A model generated the notes under the pieces. That model saw nothing but the letters and a program-made list of their open reading frames with translations, was not told the DNA's origin and made no database searches. A DNA stretch of 17,227 nucleotides from Bacteroidota bacterium (GTDB taxonomy: Bacteria > Bacteroidota > Bacteroidia > Flavobacteriales > Flavobacteriaceae): assembly GCA_022601215.1 (NCBI GenBank), contig JAHZIZ010000180.1, forward strand, positions 1-17,227. The letters run 5' to 3'. Of this stretch, positions 16,322 through 17,227 are shown in pieces; within the stretch, counting starts at the first letter, position 1; each line of letters starts with the position of its first letter. The translations under genes and the position numbers were made by a program.

Positions 16322-16329
16322 CTAAGGTA
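16322..16329 (-). promoter_or_regulatory. Possible -7 element of the DUF5916 gene
   Basis: On the minus strand this reads TACCTTAG, one base off TAnnTTTG, with a TTG 23 nt upstream and 20 nt between it and the ATG at 16301. If used, transcription starts downstream of the alternative ATG at 16355, which supports the shorter protein. Confidence 0.4.
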
Positions 16330-16396
16330 GAAAAATGGGACAAGAGGAACTTCAATTTAAGAGGGTTTTAACTAGTTCGGATTGTTCATTCCACAC

Positions 16397-16427
16397 TTGG
16401 TGACACAAGCCGCCTTTCGTATATTTG
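16397..16427 (+). promoter_or_regulatory. Promoter of ruvB
   Basis: TTG (16397-16399), a 20-nt gap, and TATATTTG (16420-16427) make a full match to the Bacteroidota housekeeping promoter. It is the best promoter in the window. The element ends only four bases before the ruvB ATG, so the transcript should begin at or within a few bases of the start codon. Confidence 0.75.
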
Positions 16428-16431
16428 TGAT

Positions 16432-17227
16432 ATGAACGAACACCTCGATCCTACCGGAGAGCACTTTTCTCCACAAGAACTCGATCTTGAAAAGAAATTA
16501 CGTCCCTTAAGTTTTGATGATTTTACTGGACAGGATCAGGCCTTAGAGAATTTAAAGGTGTTTGTGCAAGCAGCCAACCTGAGAGAAGAAGCTTTAGATC
16601 ATACGTTGTTTCACGGTCCTCCTGGATTGGGAAAAACTACCTTGGCACATATTCTTGCTAACGAGTTAGACGTAAATATAAGAGTGACTTCTGGACCCGT
16701 TTTGGACAAGCCAGGAGACTTGGCAGGGTTGCTTACAAATCTCGATGAGCGTGATGTACTTTTTATCGATGAGATCCATAGATTGAGCCCTATAGTGGAA
16801 GAATATCTCTATTCGGCAATGGAGGATTACAAGATCGATATTATGATCGAGAGTGGGCCAAATGCTCGAACCGTACAGATTAATTTGGCTCCATTTACCT
16901 TAGTTGGAGCAACAACTCGTTCAGGATTGCTAACGGCACCTATGCGAGCGCGCTTTGGAATATCCTCCAGATTGCAATATTACACGACCGATTTATTGAC
17001 CACTATTGTTCAACGAAGTGCAGGTATTTTAGAGATGCCAATTACCATGGAGGCCGCTATTGAAATTGCAGGTAGAAGTAGAGGGACTCCTCGTATTGCT
17101 AATGCCATGTTACGACGCGTACGTGATTTCGCTCAGATTAAAGGAGATGGAAATATCGATATTGCTATTGCGAAGTACTCATTGGAGCAGCTTAATGTTG
17201 ATGCGCATGGTTTGGATGAGATGGATA
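16432..17227 (+). CDS. ruvB: Holliday junction branch migration helicase RuvB (3' end outside the window)
   Basis: RuvB is the AAA+ motor that, as a hexamer with RuvA, drives branch migration during recombinational repair in the cytoplasm. The first 265 of about 340 residues are present. Visible motifs: Walker A GPPGLGKT (62-69), Walker B VLFIDEIH (109-116), sensor 1 TLVGATTR (156-163), the arginine-finger region APMRARFG (169-176, R172 and R174) and sensor 2 GTPRIAN (218-224). The N-terminus [10 protein letters not shown] fits flavobacterial RuvB, so the start at 16432 is well supported although it leaves almost no 5' leader. The C-terminal winged-helix domain is cut off by the window edge. 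Confidence 0.97.
   Translation, partial: MNEHLDPTGEHFSPQELDLEKKLRPLSFDDFTGQDQALENLKVFVQAANLREEALDHTLFHGPPGLGKTTLAHILANELDVNIRVTSGPVLDKPGDLAGLLTNLDERDVLFIDEIHRLSPIVEEYLYSAMEDYKIDIMIESGPNARTVQINLAPFTLVGATTRSGLLTAPMRARFGISSRLQYYTTDLLTTIVQRSAGILEMPITMEAAIEIAGRSRGTPRIANAMLRRVRDFAQIKGDGNIDIAIAKYSLEQLNVDAHGLDEMD

Noticed and set aside
16302..16355. Longer N-terminus for the DUF5916 protein
   Set aside because: The extra 18 residues would bury the signal peptide and lie upstream of the likely promoter element at 16322-16329.

Overview
The window looks like chromosomal DNA from a member of the Bacteroidota, most likely a flavobacterium. Four things point there: an AT-rich sequence; promoter-like elements of the Bacteroidota type (TAnnTTTG with an upstream TTG) rather than E. 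coli -35/-10 boxes; start codons without Shine-Dalgarno sequences; and a gene set with an alternative complex III locus, a DUF5916 protein and a RuvB that reads like the flavobacterial form. The species is not identifiable from what I can see.

Layout. A bidirectional terminator (11-37) is followed by a small minus-strand gene for an exported SPOR-domain protein (65-457). A divergent promoter region (458-655) separates it from a tight eight-gene plus-strand operon (656-12358): actA, actB, actC, actD, actE, actF, coxB, coxA. Gaps are 1-30 bp and a rho-independent terminator lies at 12382-12414. Next come a MATE-family exporter (12442-13836, +), a 272-bp stretch rich in hairpins with two plus-strand terminators and probably a small RNA (13837-14108), a secreted or outer-membrane DUF5916 protein (14109-16301, -), a divergent promoter region, and the first 265 codons of ruvB (16432 to the window end, +).

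The main unit is an aerobic respiratory chain segment. ActA-F form alternative complex III, a quinol:electron acceptor oxidoreductase unrelated to cytochrome bc1. ActC and ActF are NrfD-like quinol-site membrane subunits, ActB carries four Fe-S clusters, and ActA and ActE carry c-type hemes. CoxB (CuA) and CoxA (heme a, heme a3-CuB) are the core of an aa3-type oxidase. Co-transcription fits the ACIII-aa3 supercomplex known from Flavobacterium johnsoniae, which passes electrons from menaquinol to oxygen.

Points for a second look: a helix-hairpin-helix domain fused to the C-terminus of ActC, resembling the C-terminal extension of alphaproteobacterial NuoE; a hairpin-dense probable small RNA between the MATE and DUF5916 genes; a sixth heme site on ActA; His/acid-rich tracts in three operon proteins; Lys in CoxB where the Mg-binding Glu normally sits; a 5'-terminal leader hairpin on the operon; and a ruvB promoter so close to the ATG that its mRNA may be leaderless. 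I found no CRISPR array, insertion sequence, tRNA or rRNA, and no complete new multi-gene system. Most of the window is core flavobacterial genome.
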